A stretch of 64,000 nucleotides of DNA from Arthrobacter gandavensis (GTDB lineage Bacteria; Actinomycetota; Actinomycetes; Actinomycetales; Micrococcaceae), in the NCBI RefSeq assembly GCF_015355785.1, contig NZ_JADKYW010000006.1, forward strand, positions 1 to 64,000, written 5' to 3'. Positions 56,810 to 64,000 of this stretch are shown piece after piece. The position numbers and the translations under genes were made by a program. How positions within the stretch are numbered: the stretch's first letter is position 1; every line of letters starts with the position of its first letter. The notes under the pieces are model-generated. The model was not told the origin of the DNA. It saw only the letters and a program-made list of their open reading frames with translations, and did not search any database.

Positions 56810-58198
56810 GTGATCCATAAACCTGCTGAACTTGATCCCAGTTTTCCCCCGTCCTCCGGCGCCGCCGTATATCCCGGACTCGATGACTGGCGGTCGCTGC
56901 CCATCTCCCAGCAGCCCACCTGGCGCGAAGACCCCGGGTATGAGGCAGCCGTGGCGGAGCTCTCCATGGTTCCGCCGCTGGTGTTTGCCGGCGAGGTGGA
57001 CATCCTGCGCGAGCGGCTTGCCCAGGCTGCCCAGGGCAAGGCCTTCCTCCTGCAGGGCGGCGACTGCGCTGAGACGTTCGAGGCGGCGACGGCGGACAAG
57101 ATCAGCGCGCGCGTGCGCACCATCCTGCAGATGTCGGTGGTGCTGACCTATGGTGCTTCCCTGCCTGTCATCAAGATGGGACGGATGGCCGGCCAGTTCG
57201 CCAAGCCGCGTTCCTCGAACGACGAGACGCGGAACGGTGTGACGCTGCCGGCGTACCGCGGGGACATGGTCAACGGCTTTGAATTCACCCCGGAATCCCG
57301 CCGGCATGACCCGGCCCGCATGGTGCGGGCGTACCACACCTCGGCTTCCACCCTGAACCTGATCCGCGCCTTCACCCAGGGCGGCTTCGCCGACCTCCGG
57401 TTGGTCCATCACTGGAACCGCGGCTTCACAGCCAATCCGGCGCACTCGCGCTACGAGTCACTTGCCCGTGACATTGACCGTGCCGTGCGCTTCATGGACG
57501 TCTGCGGTGCCGATTTCGAGGCACTGAAACGCGTGGAGTTCTTCGCCAGCCACGAGGCCCTGCTGCTTGACTATGAGCGGGCACTGACCCGAATCGATTC
57601 CCGGACCGGCCAGCCGTACGACACCTCTGCCCACTTCCTGTGGATCGGCGAACGTACCCGTGACCTTGACTCCGCCCACGTGGATTTCCTCTCCCGTGTC
57701 CGCAACCCGATCGGTGTGAAGCTTGGCCCCAACAGCACGGCCGAGGATGCGCTGGCGCTGATCGACAGGCTGGATCCGGAGCGTGAACCGGGGCGCCTGA
57801 CTTTTATCACCCGCATGGGTGCGAAAAATATTCGAGAGAAGCTCCCGCCCCTCGTGGAGAAGGTCACTGCATCAGGCGCACAGGTGCTCTGGGTGACTGA
57901 TCCGATGCACGGGAACACGGTAACGTCCCCTAACGGATACAAGACCCGGAACTTCGACGACGTCATGGATGAGGTCCGCGGCTTCTTCGAAGTCCACAAC
58001 GAACTGGGGACCTTCCCCGGCGGCCTGCACGTGGAGATGACGGGCGATGACGTTTCCGAGTGCCTGGGCGGTGCGGACCCGGTGGACCAGGAGGCGTTCG
58101 TGGACGGCTACGAATCGGTCTGCGACCCCCGCCTGAACCACATGCAGTCCCTTGAGATGGCCTTCCTGGTAGCGGGAGCCCTCGCGGAGAAGAGCTAA
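56810..58198 (+). CDS. Class II DAHP synthase
   Basis: A 462-residue enzyme starting the shikimate pathway from PEP and erythrose-4-phosphate. Class II signatures are GGDCAETF (metal-binding Cys), KMGRMAGQFAKPRS, RVEFF-like VEFFASHEALLLDYE, and LWVTDPMHGNT with the conserved His. Feedback by aromatic amino acids is typical of class II. The start is GTG 56810. TyrA, earlier in the window, uses the product of this pathway. Confidence 0.95.
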   Translation: MIHKPAELDPSFPPSSGAAVYPGLDDWRSLPISQQPTWREDPGYEAAVAELSMVPPLVFAGEVDILRERLAQAAQGKAFLLQGGDCAETFEAATADKISARVRTILQMSVVLTYGASLPVIKMGRMAGQFAKPRSSNDETRNGVTLPAYRGDMVNGFEFTPESRRHDPARMVRAYHTSASTLNLIRAFTQGGFADLRLVHHWNRGFTANPAHSRYESLARDIDRAVRFMDVCGADFEALKRVEFFASHEALLLDYERALTRIDSRTGQPYDTSAHFLWIGERTRDLDSAHVDFLSRVRNPIGVKLGPNSTAEDALALIDRLDPEREPGRLTFITRMGAKNIREKLPPLVEKVTASGAQVLWVTDPMHGNTVTSPNGYKTRNFDDVMDEVRGFFEVHNELGTFPGGLHVEMTGDDVSECLGGADPVDQEAFVDGYESVCDPRLNHMQSLEMAFLVAGALAEKS

Positions 58199-58200
58199 AC

Positions 58201-58242
58201 GCACCGGGACGGGGACTGCGCTGCGCCTCCCCGTCCCGGTGC
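58201..58242. terminator. Terminator between aroG-type gene and pknL
   Basis: GCACCGGGACGGGGA (58201-58215) pairs exactly with TCCCCGTCCCGGTGC (58228-58242). The 15-bp stem lies between convergent genes. Confidence 0.85.
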
Positions 58243-58251
58243 CCGCGGTGC

Positions 58252-60342
58252 CTACACCACGGTCAGCCTGATAACCGAACCCTCCGGTGCCGTGCCGCCG
58301 GACGGGTCCTGGGCCCTGACTGTTCCGAAGAAGCCGCCGAGGATCTCGTTTACCTCGACGCGGAAGCCCAGCTGTTCAAGTTCCCGGCGTGCGGTGTCCG
58401 CCTGCTTGCCCACAAAGCTGGGCACCTGGACCATGCGGGGTCCGTCAGAAATGGTCAGCGTTACGGTTCCGCCCCGCTCCAGGAGCCCGGAGGACGGTGT
58501 CTGCACTGCCACTGATCCGCTGGGAACATCGGTGCTGTTGACGCGCTCGGGGGAGACAGCGGCTGCCAGTCCGGCTTCCTGGATCAGCCGCACGGCTTCC
58601 TGCTCGGTCTTCCCGGTCACCACAGGCACCTCTACCGGTGCCGGCCCCTTGGAGACGGTCAGGTCCACGGGGGTGCCGCGGCGGAGGTCTGCGTCAGCTG
58701 ATGGGACCTGGGCGAGGACCTGCCCTGCAGGAACGTCCTCACTGAACTCTTCGGTGACGGAGCCGGCGGTTAGTCCGGCCTCAGTGATCTTCTCCTCGGC
58801 ATCTGCCAGGGAACGCTGAATGACGTTGGGGACGCTGAACAGTTCCGGTCCCCGGGACACCAGCAGCGTCACCGGCTGGAACCGGCGGACCTGCTGGGCT
58901 GCCGCCGGATCGGTTCCGACGACCATTCCGGCCGCAATCACCTCGTCATACACCTCGCTGGTGGTGTAACGGAGCCCCTCCTCGCCAAGCCTGCCGCCCG
59001 CTGCCTCAACCGAGGTGTTCGACACCTCCGGGATTGACACGAGGGCTCCGGGGCCGGCTCCGAAGAACCAGCCCGCAAAGGCCGCGGCAGCGACAAGCAG
59101 GGTGAGCAGGAGCGCCACCAGGACGCCCCTCCTGCGCGGACGGCCCGGGCGCAGGGATACCTCCGGGCGCTGCGCGGCGCGGCTGGCCTCTTTCTGGCTG
59201 GCCTTGAAATCCTTCCGGGCCAGTCGCCGGCCGGCACGTGAGGACAGATCGGTATGGTCGCCGCCGTCTTCTGCGGGTCCGTCATAACCGTCGTCGTCCC
59301 GGTAGCCGTCCCCGGCCGGGGGATTCCCGAGGACGGTTGTGGCGTTGTCGGTGCGCTGCAGGACTTCCGTGGCGTTTGGCTGCGCCTGGCTGATTACTTC
59401 CGTGGCACCCGGGGGCGGGGGCGGGACCGCACTGGTCCGTGCGTCCTGGGCGGGAAGCTGCGCCGGGGGACCGCCCGGTGCGTGGAAGTCCAGCTGTTCA
59501 TCGGTCAGCGACGTACGGATGTGGCGCAGCTCCCCGAGCAGGGCGCCCCCGTCCACCGGACGGTCTTCCGGGTCCTGCGAGGTGCACCAGAGAACCAGCT
59601 CGTCCAGGTCCTCGGCAAGCCCGGGGCAGGCAGCGGAGGGTGCAGGGACGGACGAGTGAACGTGGGCGAATGCCACCTGGATCGGCACTTCGCCGGTGAA
59701 GGGCTGGGATCCCGTGAGCATCTCGTAGAGCATGATGCCGGCCGAATAGATGTCGCTGCGTGCGTCAGCGCCGGCTCCCGTGACAAGTTCAGGTGCCAGG
59801 TAGGCAACCGTTCCAACCAGCGTTCCGGTGTTGGTGCTGGTGGTCACGGCCCGGGCGAGGCCGAAGTCCGCAATCTTAATGGCTCCGCTGCTTGCCAGCA
59901 AGACGTTCTCGGGTTTCACGTCGCGGTGTACCAGGCCGGCTTCGTGTGCGGCGGCGAGGCCGTCCACCACGGCATCCATCATGGCAAGGGCCAGGCGCGG
60001 GGAGAGCCTGCGCCGCTCAGTGAGGACGTCACGCAGCGTGCGGCCGGGAACGTATTCCATGACCAGGTAGGACAGAGTGTCCGTCACGCCCTGGTCCAGG
60101 ACGCCGACGACGTGCGGATGGGACAGGCGCGCTGCCGACTTCGCTTCACGTTCAAACCGGTCGAGGAAGCCCCGGTCCGCCGCGAGGTGGGGGTACAGCA
60201 CTTTCAGGGCGACATCGCGGTCCAGCCGGGTATCCATGGCCAGGTAGACAGTGGACATTCCGCCGCGCGCAATGCGGGAACGGACCAGGTAGCGGTTGTC
60301 TACCAAGGTGTCCAAAAGAGGGTCACTCACGGGATCATGCAC
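58252..60342 (-). CDS. pknL: PASTA-domain Ser/Thr kinase PknL
   Basis: A 696-residue membrane kinase. The kinase domain (about 15-275) has ARGGMSTVYLAMD, the Lys in VALKVLY, HRDVKPEN and ADFGLARA. A cytosolic linker follows, then one membrane helix (GVLVALLLTLLVAAAAFAGW) near residue 415. Four PASTA repeats, usually muropeptide-binding, fill the outside part. Mycobacterial PknL lacks PASTA, while corynebacterial PknL has them. GTG 60342 is used, or GTG 60327. It neighbours DAHP synthase and an Rv2175c-like gene, the conserved pknL locus. Confidence 0.93.
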   Translation of the reverse strand: MHDPVSDPLLDTLVDNRYLVRSRIARGGMSTVYLAMDTRLDRDVALKVLYPHLAADRGFLDRFEREAKSAARLSHPHVVGVLDQGVTDTLSYLVMEYVPGRTLRDVLTERRRLSPRLALAMMDAVVDGLAAAHEAGLVHRDVKPENVLLASSGAIKIADFGLARAVTTSTNTGTLVGTVAYLAPELVTGAGADARSDIYSAGIMLYEMLTGSQPFTGEVPIQVAFAHVHSSVPAPSAACPGLAEDLDELVLWCTSQDPEDRPVDGGALLGELRHIRTSLTDEQLDFHAPGGPPAQLPAQDARTSAVPPPPPGATEVISQAQPNATEVLQRTDNATTVLGNPPAGDGYRDDDGYDGPAEDGGDHTDLSSRAGRRLARKDFKASQKEASRAAQRPEVSLRPGRPRRRGVLVALLLTLLVAAAAFAGWFFGAGPGALVSIPEVSNTSVEAAGGRLGEEGLRYTTSEVYDEVIAAGMVVGTDPAAAQQVRRFQPVTLLVSRGPELFSVPNVIQRSLADAEEKITEAGLTAGSVTEEFSEDVPAGQVLAQVPSADADLRRGTPVDLTVSKGPAPVEVPVVTGKTEQEAVRLIQEAGLAAAVSPERVNSTDVPSGSVAVQTPSSGLLERGGTVTLTISDGPRMVQVPSFVGKQADTARRELEQLGFRVEVNEILGGFFGTVRAQDPSGGTAPEGSVIRLTVV

Positions 60343-60363
60343 CCTTTGATCCTATAAGCGGAA

Positions 60364-60406
60364 GGAGCCGGGAGGCGGATCGACACCCGATCCGCCTCCC
60401 GGCTCC
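60364..60406 (-). terminator. 19-bp perfect-stem terminator
   Basis: GGAGCCGGGAGGCGGATCG (60364-60382) pairs perfectly with the complement at 60388-60406 around a 5-base loop. It follows the LysM transglycosylase on the minus strand and precedes pknL. Confidence 0.8.
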
Positions 60407-60420
60407 AGTCCGCTGGCGTG

Positions 60421-61797
60421 CTAGAAGCCGGCCCGGTGGGCCAGGACGGATGCCACGTATGCCTTGGTATCCGCGTACATCCCCTGCGTGGTCACCGAGT
60501 ACTGACCCTGGTAGTAGGACGCAATGGCCACCTCCAGGCTGGGGCTGGTGCGGACCAGTGCGCGGATGATGGCCACGCCGGCGGTGACGTTGTCCTGCGG
60601 ATCCAGCAGGTTCAGCTCACGGCCCACCAGCCCGGACGCCCACTCGCCGGAGGAAGGGATGACCTGCATGGTGCCGATGGCGTTTGCCGGGGACACAGCA
60701 CGCTGGTCAAAGCCGGACTCCTGCAGGGCGAAAGCCTGTGCCAGTGCCGGATCAACTCCCATGGAAGCGGCGGTGTCAGCAACCATCTGCTGCATCTGTG
60801 CCCGTGACGGCACGGCCACGGAGTTCAGTGCCTGTTTGTTCAGGTTGGCGTTGGCAACAACATGCTGCGGATAGGTGTAGTGCAGGAAAGTGCTCGGCAC
60901 CAGGTCCGTGGGTGCGGCCGCGGGAGCAGCCGGCGCCGAGGAAGCCGTGGTGACGGTTGATCCGCCGGACAGGGAGATCTTCTGGCCCGGGCGGATGATG
61001 GAGTTCATGCTGAGGTTGTTGCCGTCCAGCACCGATTTCAGGCTGACGCCGTGCTTGGCGGCAATGGCACCCAGGGTGTCGCCCGGGACCACGGTGTACG
61101 TCCCGGCCGACGGAGCGGCGGGCGCGGGGGCTGCCGGAGCGGGAGCCGGAGCGGGAGCGGCGGATGAAGGGACGGTCACCGAGGTGGGGGCGCCTGCTCC
61201 AAGGGTGATCTTGTCCCCGGGGTAGATCACGGTGGTCATGCTCAGGTTGTTGGCCTGGAGGATGGAGGCCAGGCTCACGCCGTGCCTGGCAGCGATGGCG
61301 CTCAGGGTATCCCCGGCGGCCACGGTGTACGTTCCGGCGGCCTGGGCCGGTGCCTGGGCCGCGGGAGCAGCCTGGGCCGGTGCGGACCCGGTCAGCTTGA
61401 GTTCTCTGCCTGCGTAAATGATCGACGACGGTGCAAGGTTGTTGATGCGCAGCAGTTCGTTCATGTCCAGGCCGTACCGGGCGGCGATGGCGCTGACCGT
61501 GTCTCCCGGAACAATCCGGTGGGTCGCCGGAACCGAGGATTCGGCGGCCACCGTAGCCGGGACCTGTGCGGCGAGCTGGCCTGCAGGAATGACGGCGGAC
61601 GGAAGGGTCTTCTTTGCCTGCAGCGGAAGCTGGGGGAACAGTGCCTTGGCCGGAGACTGGGGAGCCAGGGCATGGGCCGGTTCCGCAAGAGCCAATGAGG
61701 ACATCATGACAGCCGGGATCGCTGCCGTGGTTACAGCAACGCTCAGTTTGCGGGGCAAGGCAGCGGTACGCGGCCTGGCATTGGGCTGCACTGTCAT
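60421..61797 (-). CDS. LysM-repeat lytic transglycosylase
   Basis: A 458-residue secreted cell-wall enzyme. A signal peptide of about 45 residues (PRKLSVAVTTAAIPAVMMSSL) ends near AEPAHA. Three LysM repeats follow, each with GDT(V/L)xAIAAxxGV-like sequence (HRIVPGDTVSAIAARYG, TYTVAAGDTLSAIAARHG, TYTVVPGDTLGAIAAKHG), separated by Ala/Pro linkers. The C-terminal domain is SLT-like: LAQAFALQESGFDQRAVSPANAIGTMQVIP. ATG 61797 has GAGGAA upstream. It cuts peptidoglycan near growth sites. Confidence 0.93.
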   Translation of the reverse strand: MTVQPNARPRTAALPRKLSVAVTTAAIPAVMMSSLALAEPAHALAPQSPAKALFPQLPLQAKKTLPSAVIPAGQLAAQVPATVAAESSVPATHRIVPGDTVSAIAARYGLDMNELLRINNLAPSSIIYAGRELKLTGSAPAQAAPAAQAPAQAAGTYTVAAGDTLSAIAARHGVSLASILQANNLSMTTVIYPGDKITLGAGAPTSVTVPSSAAPAPAPAPAAPAPAAPSAGTYTVVPGDTLGAIAAKHGVSLKSVLDGNNLSMNSIIRPGQKISLSGGSTVTTASSAPAAPAAAPTDLVPSTFLHYTYPQHVVANANLNKQALNSVAVPSRAQMQQMVADTAASMGVDPALAQAFALQESGFDQRAVSPANAIGTMQVIPSSGEWASGLVGRELNLLDPQDNVTAGVAIIRALVRTSPSLEVAIASYYQGQYSVTTQGMYADTKAYVASVLAHRAGF

Positions 61798-62023
61798 AAC
61801 GGGTCGTTTCCTCATCTGTTGGCGGGCGGCCTTCTACCGCAATCCGCGGGACAAAAATAAGTAGTGATACGGGTGTTACGGGTGTGATTACTGTGACTAA
61901 TGCGAATTTACACGAGAATTGCCGCATTGCGATACCCGCCGGGAAAAGTTATGCGCGCGTACCGAACGGGTGAAAGTGGCTCCGACTGGCCGGGATTGCT
62001 GCCGCCATGGCAATCTTGGAAAC

Positions 62024-62377
62024 GTGAATGAACTCGAGGAACTGGTTTCCGACTGGCTGACCCTGCCCGATGTGGCTGAACAACTAGACGTAACAATCAG
62101 CAAGGTGCACAGCCTTGTGGAAGAACGGGCCCTGCTGGCGGTGCGGCTCGGGGAACGCAAAATCCGCAGCGTGCCCGCCGCCTTCATCAGCGACGGCGCG
62201 GTTTTGGATAGCCTAAAGGGGACTATTTCGGTCCTCGCCGACGCGGGTTTCTCTGACGAAGAGATGCTCCGCTGGCTCTTCACCGCGGACGACACCCTTC
62301 CCGGACGTCCCGTCGATGCCCTGAAGGAAGGCCGCAAGACCGAAATCCGCCGCCGGGCGCAGGCCCTGGCCTGGTAG
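62024..62377 (+). CDS. Rv2175c-like DNA-binding protein (PknL substrate)
   Basis: A 117-residue protein with a winged-helix-like start (WLTLPDVAEQLDVTISKVHSL). The end FSDEEMLRWLFTADDTLPGRPVDAL and EIRRRAQALAW is recognisable from Rv2175c, a PknL-phosphorylated DNA-binding protein. GTG 62024 is the start. It lies beside pknL as in mycobacteria, only with the LysM gene in between. It probably ties kinase signalling to transcription. Confidence 0.88.
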   Translation: MNELEELVSDWLTLPDVAEQLDVTISKVHSLVEERALLAVRLGERKIRSVPAAFISDGAVLDSLKGTISVLADAGFSDEEMLRWLFTADDTLPGRPVDALKEGRKTEIRRRAQALAW

Positions 62378-62384
62378 GGCTGCC

Positions 62385-63521
62385 TTAGGCAGTCCGGGTC
62401 ACGGCCGCATGGGCCAGTAACTCAAGCGCCGAGCGGGTCTGCTCATCCACAGCCAGTGCTGCAAGGGTGGTGAAGGCCTGCTCGGTGTGCTCGGCGATAA
62501 GCGCCTCGGTCGTGGCCAGCGCCCCGCTCTCTTCGATGGCATCCCGCAGGGAGGACACGGCGTCGTCATCCAGGTCCGGCCGGCCCAGCTTGTCCGTGAT
62601 TTCCCTGCGGACAGCCGCGGATCCGGTGCTCAGCGCGTAGGCGATCAGTACCGTCCGCTTGCCCTCACGCAGGTCGTCCCCGGCCGGCTTCCCGGTCAGC
62701 TCCGGGTCACCGAAGACTCCCAGCACATCGTCCCGCAGCTGGAAGGCTTCGCCCAGCGGCAGCGCGAACTTCGAGTATGCTGCCAGCAGCTCGTCTCCGG
62801 CGCCTGCCAGCGCCCCGCCGATGGCAAGGGGATGCTCAATGCTGTACTTCGCGGATTTGTAGCGGAGGATGTTCCGGGCGCGTACAACCGCGCGTTCGGG
62901 CTCATGACCGGGTCCAACCACTTCTTCAAGAATGTCCAGGTACTGCCCGGCCATCACTTCGGTGCGCATGCGGTTGAACAGCGCCCGTGCCCGGGTGTTG
63001 TAGGCGGCACGTTCACCCACGGAGGTGAACGCCTCTTCGCTGAGGGCAAGGCAGAGGTCACCGGCGAGGATCGCCGCCGATGAACCGAAGTGCTGTCCGT
63101 CCAGGAACCATTTGGCTTCGGCATGCCGGTTGCTGAAGTGCCGGTGCACGCTCGGCGCTCCGCGGCGGGTATCGGAGCGGTCAATGATGTCGTCGTGGAT
63201 CAACGCCGCACTCTGGAACAGCTCCAGCGCAACGCCCGCCCGGATGGCGGGAGCCGCAAGCTCGTCTCCGCCAGCGCCGCGCCAGCCCCAGTAGTTCAGC
63301 AGGGCACGCAGCCGCTTGCCGCCTTTCGCCAGCGAGTGGACGGCGCCAAGCAGTGGAACCGACTCGCTGGATACATCCTCCAGGACCCCGCGCTGGTAGC
63401 TGAGGAACTGCTCCAGGTCAGCTGCCAGGGAGCGGCGGTACGCCGTCTGTTCCTGCGCCGCATTCCCGGGTGTCTGTCCGGGTTCCATGTTCGCTTCCGA
63501 TGCGGCGGGGGCCCGGCTCAC
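62385..63521 (-). CDS. Polyprenyl diphosphate synthase
   Basis: A 378-residue trans-prenyltransferase. The first aspartate-rich motif is HDDIID and the second is RDDVLG. Other motifs are KGGKRLRALLNYW and GQYLDI. The chain length cannot be fixed from sequence; geranylgeranyl to heptaprenyl are likely, for quinones or cell-wall lipid carriers. The GTG start overlaps the stop of an upstream lipoprotein gene by four bases. In M. tuberculosis the corresponding gene, idsA2 (Rv2173), is nearby too. Confidence 0.93.
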   Translation of the reverse strand: MSRAPAASEANMEPGQTPGNAAQEQTAYRRSLAADLEQFLSYQRGVLEDVSSESVPLLGAVHSLAKGGKRLRALLNYWGWRGAGGDELAAPAIRAGVALELFQSAALIHDDIIDRSDTRRGAPSVHRHFSNRHAEAKWFLDGQHFGSSAAILAGDLCLALSEEAFTSVGERAAYNTRARALFNRMRTEVMAGQYLDILEEVVGPGHEPERAVVRARNILRYKSAKYSIEHPLAIGGALAGAGDELLAAYSKFALPLGEAFQLRDDVLGVFGDPELTGKPAGDDLREGKRTVLIAYALSTGSAAVRREITDKLGRPDLDDDAVSSLRDAIEESGALATTEALIAEHTEQAFTTLAALAVDEQTRSALELLAHAAVTRTA

Positions 63522-64000
63522 GGAGTGTCCTGTCCAGCGGACTCGACGGTAGCGGGAAGCACGTTCGCCCCCACGGTGTAGATGGAGCTGCCGTTCCGGG
63601 TGATGACCGAAACGTTTACCGTCTCGGTCTCGGTGTCAGCAGTGCGGGCGAAGTCCTTCGCCGGGGTTGAATCCACCGCGTCGCCATCCAGGGCCGTGAA
63701 GCCAAGCTCCTCGAAGTGGGCGGTGTAGAAAGCGAGAATCTCGTCAGCGTCCGCAGAGGAGGAAGCCGTCATGGACGCAGTAACCAGTCCCGCTTCAGAT
63801 TCGTAGCTGGAAGCGGCGGGCTGGGATCCCGCGAAGACGGGAACGAGCGCTTCCGGGAATCCTGCCGCGATGGCGGACGTAGGCGAGGGGGACGACATCG
63901 GGCCGGCCTCCGTGGCCGAAGGCGATGCGGGCGCCGCCGAGGTGGTGGGGGATGCGGAAGCATCGGGGGAGCTGGTCTCGGAACTGCAGCCGGCTACGGC
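63518..64000 (-). CDS. Lipoprotein, incomplete at the window edge
   Basis: Only the 3' part is inside the window; the start lies beyond base 64000. The first complete codons read AVAGC SSETSS, where the Cys is probably the lipobox Cys at residue five of the visible part, followed by a Ser/Thr/Ala-rich linker and a mixed alpha-beta domain (YESEAGLVTASMT, ILAFYTAHFEELGF, SVITRNGSSIYTVG). It is upstream of and overlapping the polyprenyl synthase. Function unknown. Confidence 0.75.
   Translation of the reverse strand, partial: AVAGCSSETSSPDASASPTTSAAPASPSATEAGPMSSPSPTSAIAAGFPEALVPVFAGSQPAASSYESEAGLVTASMTASSSADADEILAFYTAHFEELGFTALDGDAVDSTPAKDFARTADTETETVNVSVITRNGSSIYTVGANVLPATVESAGQDTP

Noticed and set aside
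61798-62023. c-di-AMP (ydaO) riboswitch before the LysM gene
   Set aside because: Such leaders are known at actinobacterial cell-wall genes, but the conserved core segments are not visible here.

Overview
The window is high-GC actinobacterial chromosome, most likely from the Micrococcaceae (Arthrobacter and relatives). The grounds are a mycothione reductase gene, class II DAHP synthase, the garA/ftsR/bifunctional-nuclease/MerR block, a PASTA-type PknL next to an Rv2175c-like gene, and the tlyA-ppnK-recN-pyrG-xerD-parA-scpA-scpB-rluB-tyrA-cmk-der order shared with mycobacteria and other actinobacteria. There is no phage, insertion sequence, CRISPR array or secretion island. Almost all of it is core housekeeping chromosome.

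Layout. Bases 1-1596 hold no credible gene: a perfect 34-bp palindrome, a 17-bp tandem repeat and a degenerate array with a 50-51 bp period. Bases 1597-12277 (+) are a tight gene train: a repeat-rich TPR-type protein, HAD phosphatase, a small protein, TlyA, NAD kinase, RecN, CTP synthase, Nudix, XerD and an MTH1-like Nudix. A probably frameshifted small membrane protein and a thioredoxin follow on the minus strand; the thioredoxin promoter carries a perfect CsoR-type palindrome. Bases 12978-19501 are a propionate (2-methylcitrate cycle) locus: a prpC, prpB, prpD, GntR operon with prpE divergent. Bases 19580-25142 are C4-dicarboxylate sensing and transport (response regulator, histidine kinase, DctA) plus a sodium:solute symporter.

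Bases 25434-32514 (+) are the chromosome-segregation, ribosome and aromatic block (ParA, ScpA, ScpB, RluB, TyrA, Cmk, Der), followed by tRNA-Pro(GGG) and a strong terminator. Bases 32892-41887 are the accessory stretch: an FMO-type monooxygenase with a divergent MerR regulator, a choloylglycine-hydrolase-family enzyme, a small membrane export-like protein, an alpha/beta hydrolase, a TmpA-like membrane reductase, a PQQ-type sugar dehydrogenase lipoprotein, an aromatic-ring hydroxylase and a VOC protein. A 685-bp gap with degenerate repeats and a C-rich tract precedes garA.

Bases 42573-45137 (+) are signalling and division regulators: GarA, FtsR, a bifunctional nuclease and a second MerR whose leader has several overlapping complementary segments. 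Then come an orphan ParA-like ATPase (-), pyruvate carboxylase, mycothione reductase, acyl-CoA synthetase (-), a ROK glucokinase, an alpha/beta hydrolase pair (-), a PlsC acyltransferase preceded by four 12-bp tandem repeats, and DAHP synthase. The right end has PknL kinase, a LysM transglycosylase, an Rv2175c-like protein, a polyprenyl diphosphate synthase and the start-less end of a lipoprotein gene.

The parts most worth a second look are non-coding: the 51-bp periodic array at the left edge, the structured leader at 44395-44510, the CsoR-type operator at 12912-12929 and the 12-bp iterons at 55746-55793.
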